NCBI GenBank assembly: GCA_029255685.2 | Contig: CM055319.2 | Span: 12,448,747 to 12,512,746, forward strand | Direction: 5' to 3' | DNA from: Silene conica | Taxonomy: Eukaryota; Streptophyta; Magnoliopsida; Caryophyllales; Caryophyllaceae | Length of the DNA stretch: 64,000 nt | Shown: positions 22,265 to 32,995 of the stretch, piece by piece | How the letters are laid out: the number at the start of each line of letters is the position of its first letter | How positions within the stretch are numbered: position 1 is the first letter of the stretch | Position numbers and translations under genes: made by a program | Notes under the pieces: generated by a model | Databases searched by the model: none | What the model was told of the DNA's origin: nothing | The model's input: only the letters and a program-made list of their open reading frames with translations

Positions 22265-23115
22265 GAACCAGTGACTACCCCAAATTAACAATCAGTGTCA
22301 ACATGAACTCTATCTATGTTACTCGTTTATCTTTTGCTGTTATAGTGCTCATAGTATGCACAATTAATGTCTGTTTAGTTAACAAAGGCATGTCAACCTG
22401 AACTCTTTATATTACAAGTTCATCTATATATTCTAATTTAGTAACTTGAGATGCTCCATGGTTTGTAGCTACAAAAGACTAACACCATAAATCGTATGCC
22501 TATTGTTTCGGTGTCCAATAATGACATTGAGTGCCTTGCTCAATGAAATCGTACACAGTATTGTTGAAATCCAATCTGCTAACACCCACGCCTGTATAGC
22601 TCCAATACACAGCTTAATATATAACACCATTATCAAAAGGAAGTTATTAATGGTTGAAGATTACCAACAAAACCCCAATAACATAGCACCTTAAGTAATA
22701 TGCCACACAGCAGTTTATCTACTATGAAAAGACTTATATGTTCACGAGTTCCTCCTGATCAAAAGACAAATTCAAATCGTTAAAATCATAAACACAAGAG
22801 AAACTTAACCATATACATCGCCAGGTTCTATCATCATCCAAGAGAAACGATCAATCTTACAACTTACCTACTGATTATGGTATAATCCCTAAATTATAAC
22901 GACATAATATTACAGGTTACAAACGTATTAGCTTGTTGTCAAATAAATTGCAGTAATAATTGAAAATAAACAATGTTATGAGCAGTCCAAATTGAAATAA
23001 TGCAGCCAAAAGAAAGGTGCTTAACTCAAAAACATGTATAAAATCTTGCATTACATTAGCTATAAACATAAAAGATGTATATTCAGAAAGATTACCGGTT
23101 ACCTTATTGGCAGAC
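22265..23115. other. Spacer after the RPA-like gene
   Basis: AT-rich DNA between two converging genes, the RPA-like gene on plus and the F-box-like gene on minus. It must contain both 3' ends. No other element seen. Confidence 0.5.
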
Positions 23116-23550
23116 TCAGCAATCAGAGTCATAGTACCCCTCGCTGCCAGACTTCTCAACATACGCATACTTTGAGCTGCTACCCCTCCTGTAACGTCCC
23201 TTTCTCTTCTTAGCTTTCGACTTTCGTGGCTTGCATGAGCAGGAGATTGACACCATCCTCTTGTTTCTGGTCACCCATATCTGATTTCCACGATTTTCCA
23301 TCACAAGTTCATGATCATAATCTAGGTCAACCTTAGATGTTTCTGTACCAACAAGATACTGCCCTGCCCATGCCTTATAAACCTCCGCCATACTCCTTTT
23401 GCCTTGCCTATCGAGCTTGTTGAAGACATGATCAGTAAGTTCTGGTAAACTGAGGAATGGGTGATGAGGTCTGCTGCCAAAGGGCATTTCCTCTTCAACA
23501 GTTACTTTTGAAAATAAGGTGGTGGACTGAAACTGACTTTTTTTTTCCAA
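23116..23550 (-). CDS. F-box-like protein, Helitron passenger (minus copy)
   Basis: A 144-residue open frame. Residues about 33-65 fit an F-box: LPELTDHVFNKLDRQGKRS followed by MAEVYKAWAG, comparable to LPDELL..IFSRL...VCKRW in plant F-box proteins, which bind SKP1 in SCF ubiquitin ligases. Then comes a conserved GTETSKVDLDY block, a Cys pair (SCSCK), a strongly basic stretch (KPRKSKAKKRKGRYRR) and an acidic end (GYYDSDC). A diverged homologue is at 28245-28772, with the same order and the same YYDSD ending. No substrate-binding repeats (LRR, Kelch) are present, so it is a short orphan. Start chosen at the first Met; an upstream exon is possible. Confidence 0.5.
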   Translation of the reverse strand: MEKKSQFQSTTLFSKVTVEEEMPFGSRPHHPFLSLPELTDHVFNKLDRQGKRSMAEVYKAWAGQYLVGTETSKVDLDYDHELVMENRGNQIWVTRNKRMVSISCSCKPRKSKAKKRKGRYRRGSSSKYAYVEKSGSEGYYDSDC

Positions 23551-24895
23551 TTAACGTATTTTTCGACAAATTCTGGCTTATCATCATCGTTAAAGTATAT
23601 TACTTTTCCACAGGGTTTCTCCATTTTAGATGTGCACGAGTTTTGGGAATGTGGACAGGGACAATGATCAGAATGGAGTATGCATGATGAAGGTTGGAGG
23701 GTAACAGCTACTCGTAGTAATTACACAGAACAGTAGTGTCTAATCAGATAGTTTAGGGAAACGTAAGGGCATGATAGCCGTCATTTAGTTTAGCAGCTAA
23801 TGGTTTATGTAATTATTACCATTATATCCGTACTTTTCTTAAATCGCGTGTTTCCGTATAGCGACGATATGAGTTGAAACGATTTGATTCTTATTTTAAT
23901 AAATGTTTCATCCAAATTATCGTATTATTGTTAATTTATAAGACAAAATATAGTCATGTATGAACTTATTTGATTTAGCGTAATGAATTTTCTAAGAATG
24001 TAAAATGCTTAAAACTTTTAATAATGTTTAGTAAAAATATTCACGTTAATAAATGTGTGAATACAAACGTGATAAGCAACTGTTACCTTTTACTTCGGAG
24101 GAAGTTTATGAACTTTTCTCGTATGAGATGCCGAATGGGGTTGGTATGTTTGACTAAGTCATGTTTGGAGGCAAGGACGGAAAGGTATTTTAATTGGGAT
24201 AATTAACGCACTATTATGACATAATTCCTATCCTTAATTTGGGTATCTAACTTTTACGAAACGCATCACATGGGATCCCTCCCAAAGGTAACACTGATAT
24301 CGTATCTAACCCGCTTAACTAGAGGGAGGGCTGTGTTAACTTCACGATTTCAGTTAACAAATGATTGTGTATTAATAAAATATAGAATACATTTAGAACA
24401 TAATGTAATTTACTATAATGTGCAATTTAATCATTTAGTTCATTAGTAGTGTTAAGCCCTCTTTACTTTTGACGAGTGGTGTTTAATGTTTGTCACTAAA
24501 CTGAAGGTATACTTACCATCTTGCATACAACCTTTAGGATAAACAGCACAACAATGTCCTATACGCATGCTAAGTAATGATTAGTCTTTTCTTTGTCTTT
24601 TTCTCATTTCATTACCGTATCTTACTTCCTCGTTTCTACTTTCCGATTCTGTTTATACATCCTCGTTTGAATTTTTAAATTAGTCAATATCTTTTTAAAA
24701 ATATACAAGTAGTTATCCACATATAAATTATACATCTTAATTATGAAATCATTGATGTGTTTAAAATCGTTTGTTTAGAATGAAGTATTCAAATTTATAA
24801 TCAAATTCACTAATATTGAGATAATTTTTAAAAGTGCTTAATTTACATTTAACTTTAATATATATCCAATTTAGGGTATGTTGTATATTAAATTT
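23551..24895. other. Non-coding Helitron interior
   Basis: AT-rich; it should include the promoter of the minus-strand F-box-like gene. No domain recognised in the short open frames. Confidence 0.5.
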
Positions 24896-25098
24896 AGTAA
24901 GTTTTGCTTGCGACGGGTCGTTATTTGTGACGGATATTTTGTGAGATAAAATGGATATGAAATGAGTTAGTGGAACAAGGGGAGCACATGAATAGTGTTG
25001 GAGAGAGAGAGAGAGAGAGAGAGAAAAAGTGGGTATTTTGTGAGAGGAAACGGTATCCGTCACAAGCTTGCGACGGATAGTGTCGTTGCAAATAAGAA
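24896..25098 (+). mobile_element. About 200-bp MITE with CCGTC/GACGG termini
   Basis: Begins AGTAAGTTTTGCTTGCGACGG and ends CGTTGCAAATAAGAA, with inner GTGACGGATA and TATCCGTCACAAGCTTGCGACGG blocks forming imperfect inverted repeats. A second copy lies at 60295-60484 in the opposite orientation, with the same ends and the same interior TCTCTCTC tract. No coding capacity. A perfect target duplication was not identified, so the superfamily is left open. Confidence 0.75.
25001..25025. repeat. (GA)n microsatellite
   Basis: Uninterrupted GA dinucleotide tract inside the MITE. The other copy at 60.3 kb has only a short CT run here, so this one has expanded. Confidence 0.9.
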
Positions 25099-25119
25099 AT
25101 CGTGTATTAAATTAATATA

Positions 25120-26232
25120 AGGGTACCCCTGTGATTTTGACTTTTCCCACTTATACCCCTGCGTATAGCACTTTACTAGCCGTACCCCTAAACTTAATTA
25201 GTTAATCCCATCCGTAGCCAAACATGTTTATGCCGTCTGTTTTAGACGTTAAGTGTCATGTTGGCACTCTATTTGCCAAATAAGCACCTTACTTGGCAAA
25301 TGATTTTCCCATTGATGCCCTTGTAGTTTTCATTTTTCTCATTTGTGCCCCTGTGTAAAAAATAATATAAAGGAATGAAAAAATTGTTGGAATTGAAATT
25401 ATGAGTCGGATATCCGATTAAAAGTTCAAATTTTCCGATGTTTAATCCAAGACATTACAAATATATATCTTATTGTTGATAACCGAAGATTTACCGAAAC
25501 ATTCAATTGTTAAATTTACTTAAACAGTAAAAGCTTCAGAAATATTTTGATTAAAAAATTAAAAATTTACCCGAACTCAAATTAGCTATAAAAGACTATA
25601 AATACAAAATTTATCGAAACCGAAAAAATATGGGAAAAATTTATGATAGATCAAAAGAAAGGGGAGTTGAGAATCTAAAATTTAGTTGGTGCTACAATGA
25701 TGAAATAGGTAAGTGACGCCGCAGGATCAATATGAGCATTGACAGGTAATGACACTCGTTTTGTTTGTCGACTTGATCCACTTAATATAAAATAAGTTTT
25801 GAATGTTAGATAATATTTCTTTTTGAATAAAATAAAAGGTAATATATAACGGTATTATCTCATGCGATATAAAAAGAGACATAATAAACGATATATTACA
25901 ACTTTTTATTAATTTAAAAGGGTATAGTAAGCAATGCGGTTTTAAAGATATCAGGCTCAACATCGAAACCTAAAATGTAAAAATGCAAGGATACAAGTGG
26001 GAAAAGAAAAAAACACAGGGGCATCAATGGGAAAAACCATTTGCCAAGTCAGATGCTTATTTGGCAAATAGAGTGTCAACATGGCACTTAACGTCTAAAA
26101 TAGACGGCATAAACATGTTTGGCTACGGATGAGATTAACTAATTAAGTTTAGGGGTACAGTTAGTAAAGTGCTATACGCAGGGGTACAAGTGGGAAAAGT
26201 GAAAACCACAGGGGTATCAATGAGAAAAACCC
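25120..26232. mobile_element. Foldback element, about 250-bp inverted repeats, Mutator-like
   Basis: The left arm (TACCCCTGTGATTTTGACTT onward, including CTATTTGCCAAATAAGCACC) returns inverted at about 25975-26232. The flanks share TTAATATA (25112-25119 and 26233-26240), an 8-bp duplication, or 8 of 9 if extended. Long inverted repeats with an 8-9 bp duplication suit non-autonomous Mutator-like elements. The extreme left tip appears about 13 bp shorter than the right tip. No transposase in the roughly 600-bp centre. Confidence 0.8.
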
Positions 26233-26240
26233 TTAATATA

Positions 26241-28244
26241 ATTAACAAAAAATTTAACCACTTTCTCTCTTTTCATTTCTACACTTGATCTTCTTCTGAA
26301 TACTCTTTGTAAAAAATAAAAAAAATTACCTAAAACCTCCTTCATCAGACTGTACCATCACACGAATGTAGGTTCACCACCAAAACACTGCATCAATTAC
26401 CATACCACTATTTGCCGCCGTTAAGGTATGTTTTTTCATTTTTTTATCTAATCAAACCTAAACAGTGTATTAATGAATTGTACATAAAATTACAGTTATC
26501 ATACTGATACGATTATATGTTCATGAACATTATTTCTAACAGTAATTATTTATTAGAATTGTTTTGTTGAAAATTATTGATTAGTTTGATTAGTTTGATT
26601 GACTGTCGTGTTAATTGATTGAACTGCTGTGGTCCTGATTAACTATTGCATTAAAATGTTCTTAATGTTGAAATACACATACAATTTCTCCAAAATCAAG
26701 GAAATGTTAAATGTATATCTGGGTTATGATGACGAATCTGGGTTAAGAGTAAGAGACAATGTAGATATACATATAGCCTAGAGTTCAGCATGGTTTGGTA
26801 ATGGATCCTGACTTTTGGCTGTAAGTATCTGTAAAGTGTATATTTATTGGCCCATTGGCCTTCTTCGGTAATTCCAAGAGGGATGTAGCCTTGTTAAAAA
26901 CTCGGGAATTAGATAGTATCGAGGACTGGCTTGTGGGTTGAAAGAGTCAGGAAGGGTAGTGATAGACTTCTGCATAAATAGTGTGCATCTAAGTAATAAA
27001 ACTTATAGATTAACTCATAAAAGTAGATATGTATTTGTCATTGTAGGCCTGTAAACTAGGGTCGAGCCCTGTACTGATCTTGAATTGGGTTGAAGACCTT
27101 GTTTTAAATTTAACAACATTGCCAATACTTCCTGAAGTACAGTACTCTAGCATTGCTAAGTGTAATTAATAATATTTCACTCAAATCCATTAGAATAGGA
27201 GAAGTACCTGGGGTGATCTAATAATCAGAAACCACTGGTCAGATGACCTTGTAAGGAGGCCCCATCATTAACTCTAATTACGAAAGTTGGTAGTCATCAT
27301 TCCGAATAAATCTCCAGATAACCTCATTATTAATAACTACCATTAGACGATGAAACAGATAATGAAATACACCTATATTACAGTACGTAGCCCACCCTTT
27401 TGGCCTTTTACCTGGTTCTTTCATAATGTCCTTTTATAGATGATATCTAATTTAGTCACTCTGGAATACTCAAAAAATCTAAATAATGGCAGAAAATGTT
27501 GTTAATTCAGAATTGGCTTTAATCAGAATTGATGCAGGTCATGATACACCGCATTTTGCTGCTGATTAGCTTTCTTTTTCTTTCCGAATTATAGTGTTCA
27601 TATGCACCCTTAATCTCGTGTAACTATATCTGAACTGGATACCTGTTTGTCATCCCTTCGTATATTATACTAGAACGATTGTATTGTGTTGGCTATTCGG
27701 GTGTACTATATGAAAACAAGGATACGAAAATTGACAGAGTCAGTACAGGGGAGTAGGGTGGGAGATAGCGATACTGCCAACATGCCATGTATAGAGTGAC
27801 ATAGTTTATGTGTTGTAGTAGTAGGATACAGATAATTTATGTGGCTGGTTGTATGGAGGTGCATGGTAGATCAAGATTCAGCCGAAAACAAATGCTAACG
27901 TGATGTTGGAAACAAAAACAAACGATGACCAAATGAGTGGTGTATAACAACCTATTTACATTGTAGCTTCAAGTGCTTTCAAAGATATTGAAATTATGAA
28001 CTCTCAATGTATTGATGGTGGTAGTTAATTGTGTCTTGCAGAGAGACACGAACAACATTAATCAAATACCAATAAAGAAGCCAAATACAACACCATTCAT
28101 AATCTCATTGTTTATCCAAACCATATAATAAACTGCTTGTTTGAAGATGCTATCGTTTGCTGTAAACTTCATATCTTCCTGTACAAGCTATTTTGATTCT
28201 AATATTATGTAGCTTCAATATCTAGATTTTGCTGTTTCACAAGT
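26241..28244. other. Upstream region of the plus-strand F-box-like gene
   Basis: 2 kb without a convincing open frame. The CT-rich start (26262-26330) followed by CCACTATTTGCCGCCGTTAAG|GTATG near 26427 looks like a 5' UTR with a donor site. If so, an intron of about 1.8 kb precedes the coding exon at 28245. Confidence 0.4.
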
Positions 28245-28772
28245 ATGCCTCCTTGTGTTCGTGTTGTCTACTTTGACAAAGAAGATAGGCATAAGTTCGA
28301 TCGTGATTACATACAATGGAAAAGGGAACAATTCACATCAACAACAATGTTCAACACGCAGTACGTGCTGAAGGAAGGAGATGGAGCAAGCAGAGTACAC
28401 CATCTATTGCTCAGTTCTGATGAGTTAATGACCAGCATATTCAGCAGACTCAGCCATATAGACAAACGTAATATGGCTGAAGTATGCAAAAAATGGGGTT
28501 CTCTGTTTGCAGTTGGCAAAGAAACATCTAAAATAGCGGTTGATTATAGGAGTCAAGTAAAAAGCGAAAGGAGTAATGGGTTAATCACCAGGACAAGGTG
28601 GGGTCGTGTTTTTTCTATCCAATGTAGCTGCCTTGATTTACCAACAAAGGAAGCAAGATACATCTACCACGTTTGGATGGAGGGTAATAGGGACCAAGAT
28701 GATTTAAGTGTTTACGAAGATGGTCCGTTTAATATATTCTCAGAGGATGAAGCATATTACGACTCTGACTGA
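28245..28772 (+). CDS. F-box-like protein, Helitron passenger (plus copy)
   Basis: 175-residue open frame. Residues about 59-90 read LSSDELMTSIFSRLSHIDKR followed by NMAEVCKKWGSLF, a good F-box fit and better than the minus copy. The following GKETSKIAVDY block aligns with GTETSKVDLDY of the copy at 23116-23550; both end in an acidic tail with YYDSD. Compared with that copy it has an extra N-terminal segment (about 50 residues, VRVVYFDKEDRHKFDRDYIQW) and lacks the long basic stretch. The frame is open and starts from a good Met preceded by a CACAAGT context. It sits 270 bp inside the Helitron 3' end. No C-terminal substrate-recognition repeats are visible. SCF-adaptor function is inference from the F-box only. 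Confidence 0.55.
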   Translation: MPPCVRVVYFDKEDRHKFDRDYIQWKREQFTSTTMFNTQYVLKEGDGASRVHHLLLSSDELMTSIFSRLSHIDKRNMAEVCKKWGSLFAVGKETSKIAVDYRSQVKSERSNGLITRTRWGRVFSIQCSCLDLPTKEARYIYHVWMEGNRDQDDLSVYEDGPFNIFSEDEAYYDSD

Positions 28773-29063
28773 TAACCCCGTACCAATAATTTTGATGCAA
28801 AAGTGTTTAAACTTTAGATTGACTATTGTATTCCAATGATGTAAAGTTGAAGATTTACATCAACAAGGTAGAGTACTTATGGGTGTAAACATATTCCATT
28901 AAACTATGAAATCTTAATAAAATTGTGCATTTCATATTCGTAACAATCATTTCCGATATCAATAGATACTCCATTCATTAGTTATACTATGATATGAACC
29001 AAAATATCAAAACTTTGTTGAAATTATGAATATTTACATTATGAGAAATAACGTCCCTTGGAA

Positions 29064-29096
29064 TTCCGCGCGCATCGCGCGCGGAAAAACAACTAG
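29064..29096 (+). mobile_element. Helitron 3' terminus (hairpin + CTAG)
   Basis: A perfect 10-bp stem, TTCCGCGCGC at 29064-29073 and GCGCGCGGAA at 29077-29086, with loop ATC, is followed six bases later by CTAG (29093-29096) and then T. Helitrons end in a short GC-rich hairpin just before CTRR and insert between A and T, so orientation and form both fit the plus-strand RepHel gene. Confidence 0.85.
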
Positions 29097-30521
29097 TTAT
29101 ATAAAACATTCAAATATGACATTCATATTACATAAAATGCAATATTAAAATATGTATGCACATGCTAATTTTTAATGCCAAATCGCCTTTACTAGGAGCA
29201 AATATCTCATATTTGTTTACGGTTTTTACGGATATGCGTGATTTTAACTATTAACATCACCCAAAAATTACATAAATCTCATTTATGTCCAAGTTAATCT
29301 TCCTATTATCCTTTAGGAATCAAAATTTAGTCCCTGCTAATATTGATCAAGATTCAACTTGATTTTGCATTATTGTTCATAAATTATTCGTATTTACGGA
29401 ATAAAGGAAAATGGTCAATTGAGTCAATAAAAATCCGAAATTTAAAATATAAAATTTTAAAACATTTTGGAAATTTCCAAAATTTCAGAAGTTAATAAAA
29501 TGGCCTTATGCAAAAATTTAGTTAATTTCTTAAATAAATCGTATAAAACTCTTTTTTATTGTGTAAAATCCAATTTAATTATAAAAACATGCAATAAAAT
29601 TGCTATGAATTTTTAGTCATCCTCAAATACCTTTTAGAATCTGGGAATGACCAAAAATTATCAGGCCATACACGAATTTTAATATTTAATGACTCAAACA
29701 TTATAATCATAAAAACATAAACTTTTTGATATCCAAGTTTTGGATCTGATGTTCCTATCATAAAAGACATCTATGGGTAAACTTTTATGCCATAATTTTA
29801 AGATTAACTATTTTTAACACAATAAGTCATTATATAGCCGATTTTAACCATTAAAATCATAAATCATGCATTATTTCAGAACAAATTCTCAATTTTTTTG
29901 TACATTCTGTAAATATTTCATGTGACATTGTGTAAACCTTTTATGGCAAAATTCCAAGTCTAACTATTAAAGTCGACATTCGTCACTATTTATATGATTT
30001 TTTACTCTAAAAAATCATTAATCATGCAAAATAAGTGTAAAAAATCTCAAAATTTTTATAGGTACTGTACATATTGCATATGACTTCTCATAAAATTTTC
30101 AAGGTCAGATTTGAAATATAACCTCCTATACCCATTTAAACTCATATTATTACTATTTATCTCATAAAAATCATAATCCATGCATAATAACTTTATTTGA
30201 TACGAAAATTTTTATACATCATATAAAATATGCATGTGAGAACATATCAAAATATCTTGGCCAGAAACAAATTCTAACTATTTTTCCCATTAATTGTTGT
30301 TTAAAACCGATTTAAACATCAAAAATATACAAATAAATATAAAATGAACAATAAAAATCCATAAAATTATTTTTATGTCCTAAAACCATTTTAGAACCAG
30401 AAACTTTAACATGAAAAATTATTTTGTGATTTATCATAATAAATCACAATATTTTCGAAATACTTGTGTTAATCTAATTAACACAAAACATGAATCCGAT
30501 CATGCATGCAGCAACCGTAAT
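29097..30521 (-). other. Leader/internal part of a minus-strand copia-like element
   Basis: Very AT-rich non-coding DNA to the left of a minus-strand primer-binding site, hence downstream of the PBS in the retroelement's own sense. No gag frame is visible. It is cut by the Helitron end at 29096, so either the Helitron inserted here or the element is truncated. Confidence 0.5.
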
Positions 30522-30533
30522 GCTCTGATACCA
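30522..30533 (-). promoter_or_regulatory. Primer-binding site (tRNA-iMet type), minus strand
   Basis: The plus strand reads GCTCTGATACCA. On the minus strand, an LTR ending TTTCTAGCA is followed by AG and TGGTATCAGAGC, a common Ty1/copia arrangement. Confidence 0.88.
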
Positions 30534-31501
30534 CTTGCTAGAAATCGAATTTCAGATTATATACTCATATCTCATATGAGTTTTGTTTCTTAAGTTTAGG
30601 CATGAAAACTTAATTAGATCTTATGCATGCATGATGATTACATAAGAAGTGTGAATGTCCTTACATTGGTTTTAGAAGGTTTATACTCAATAATCACCTA
30701 TTATGTGAGTCTTCAAAACCGAAATACCCTTAATAACGGTTTATTGTGAAACCGTCTCCAAAAGCTCTTATCAAGGAACCGATGTCAAACTACAACCAAT
30801 TTTGGTACTAGAAAATTGATAATAGTATACTAGAAATAATAATAATATTACTCTTAATATTATTTGTATCGAAATGATTTATTTTACTTAGAAAACTATT
30901 TACTAAGAAATATGAGAATAAGATGTGTAAATGATGTGGGTTGGTTTTTTTTTCAACAAGCAACCATCAAGAAGCAACTAGTATATTGTGATGTGTAGTG
31001 TAGTGTAATATATAGACCAAAAATGCTCACAAGAGAGAGCATATGGCCGGCCAAATTAAGTCACCCATGGCCTATGCATGCTCTTCTTACACTTACACAA
31101 AAGTAAGGATTATTCCTTACATATTCCTTGTGTGTGTAAGACACAATTGGTTTGTACATTTAAACACACAACCTTCACACATACTACATGTAACACGGCT
31201 GAAATAGGTCTTAATATAGACCCATTTTATCTTTGTCAATTGTGTTAATTTGTAACATGTCATACATGTCCTATAACACATGAACAATTTTGTTAATTAT
31301 GCAATTTTAACTCTTTAAAATTCATAATTCACAATTTTATCACATTTAAATAATATTACTATTAATTCTCAATTACCATATTATAAAATGTATTTTCATA
31401 ATTTTAATAACAACTCTTTGTAATTTTATGATCAACCGTGTTCATTCTCAATTTAATCGTTTCTCAAACGAGTAAATAAAAACCGTGAAATAAAACAATT
31501 T

Positions 31502-32045
31502 GGGATATTCTATATGGTACCCCTCGATTTTTTGACTTTCTTCATGGTACCCCTACACTTTTTAAAACATACATGGTACTCCTAATTGTTCTCATTATCA
31601 TTAGCGTACCCCTAAACTTTATTTTCCGTCAACTAAACTCATTTTAAAGCTTTAAGTGATAACTTGAACGCGTAAGGAAGCTTGTCATTTATTATCACAT
31701 GATATAAGGACTCTATTAGGCTCAATATCCATCTCGATCCTAATATTTATAAATATATATAGGCTAAAAAAAGGTGAAGGAAAAATTATTGATCTTTGCC
31801 AAATTATCACCTCCAAAGAATGGATATTAATTCTAATAGAGTCCTTATGTCATGAGATGATAAATGTCAAGTTTGGTTATGCGTCTAAGTAATCATTTAA
31901 CGCTTAAAAATGAGTTTAATTGACGGAAAATAAAGTTTAGGGGTATACGTAGTGATAATGACAACAATTAGGGGTACCATGTATGTTTTAAAAAGTGTAG
32001 GGGTACCATGTACAAAGTCGAAAAATTGAGGGGTATTATAATCCC
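31502..32045. mobile_element. Foldback element, about 220-bp inverted repeats
   Basis: The left arm GGGATATTCTATATGGTACC is mirrored at the right end (GGTACCATG ... ATTATAATCCC); arms continue through a shared TTTCCGTCAA block and the segment around GGACTCTATTAG (inverted CTAATAGAGTCC). I see no clear target duplication. The repeated GGTACCCCT motif in the arms resembles the element at 25120-26232, though the remaining sequence differs. Confidence 0.75.
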
Positions 32046-32310
32046 ATTACAATAATATTTGTCACGTAAAATCATTTCCAAATTGCTAGTTATTAATTAA
32101 TTCGTATCCTAATACGTTTTAATTAAATATTCTATTGAGACGGAATTCCCTAAAGATATGACCTTAAGGGATCAACTAATCACCACCATCATACGACGAT
32201 GATGTCAAACTCTTGACAGCCAATCATTATCGGTAAATGTTGATCAGTCGACTTTAAAAGAGTAACATTCCCAGTTGTGTTTCATTCAAATGAGTTTTAA
32301 TTATGTCAAC

Positions 32311-32952
32311 TAGGGCAGAGTATGGATCGGGTATCCGATCCGAAACCCTACTTCGGATCGGATATCCGATCCGAAAATCCGAAATTTTAGTATCCATGAT
32401 CTGATCTGAAATGTTCGGATATCCGAAATTTAGTATCCAAAAATATCCGTAAATTTCGGATCAGTTATCCGATATCCGAGATCCGATCAATGTAAATATA
32501 TATTGTCAAAACTGTAATAAAAAAGAAAAGTAGCGTAATAAAAATGAAAATGTGGGTTTGTGAATGTGGAATTGTTGATTATTGGTTTTGTAAATGAAAA
32601 AAACTTAAAATTTACGGTTTTTGTAGACGAGGGTTATTTACAGTTTTGTGAATGACGGTTACTGAGTGACATGAAATTAGCTAGTGTTATTTAATATTTA
32701 TGGATCAAATATCAGATACGGATCGGATATTACACGGATATCGGATATCCGATCCGATATTTGATAACCGATCCAATAACCTCGGATATCCAAATTTTTA
32801 AGCCAGATATCCATATCTGATCCGATATCCAAATATTTCGGATACGGGTATCCAAACCAAACCACTTTTCGGATCAGATATCCATTCATTCGGATCAGAT
32901 ACGGATCGAATGTCGGATCAATTCGGATCATCGGATTTTTTACTCAACCCTA
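32311..32952. mobile_element. hAT-type MITE, perfect 8-bp duplication
   Basis: The termini TAGGGCAGAGTA and, inverted, TAGGGTTGAGTA are flanked by ATGTCAAC at 32303-32310 and 32953-32960. An 8-bp duplication with TAGGG ends is characteristic of hAT elements. The 642-bp body has no transposase, but both subterminal zones are built from GGATCGGATATCCGATCC-like palindromes. Confidence 0.88.
32326..32490. repeat. Left GGATATCCGATCC palindrome cluster
   Basis: At least eight copies of CGGATATCCG or GATCGGATATCCGATC variants. A second cluster fills 32699-32940, just inside the right end. Confidence 0.85.
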
Positions 32953-32995
32953 ATGTCAACGCACTATTTTCGAGGACACTTCCTCCAACAGAAGG

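Larger units (their letters stand above)
5257..29096 (+). mobile_element. Large decayed Helitron (left end not found)
   Basis: A RepHel gene and an RPA70-like gene lie on the plus strand, in the order known for plant Helitrons, and a typical 3' terminus (GC hairpin, then CTAG before T) lies downstream in the right orientation. I could not find a convincing 5' TC terminus between 5257 and the first gene, so the start given is only the edge of the preceding LTR; the true 5' end may be left of the window. Passengers are two dsRBD-like genes and two F-box-like genes. Later insertions are a CACTA element, a MITE and a foldback element. Whether everything to 29096 belongs to one element is inferred from order and orientation. 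Confidence 0.65.
30536..32990 (-). mobile_element. Copia-type LTR, minus strand, with two nested insertions
   Basis: On the minus strand it starts TGTTGGAGGAAGTGTCCTCG, a typical copia LTR opening, and ends TTTCTAGCA. Its 2455 bp include a foldback element (31502-32045) and a hAT MITE (32311-32952); without them it would be about 1.27 kb. The partner LTR is not in the window. Confidence 0.8.

Noticed and set aside
31493..32054. 9-bp target duplication around the second foldback element
   Set aside because: Flanks AAACAATTT and ATTACAATA do not match well enough.
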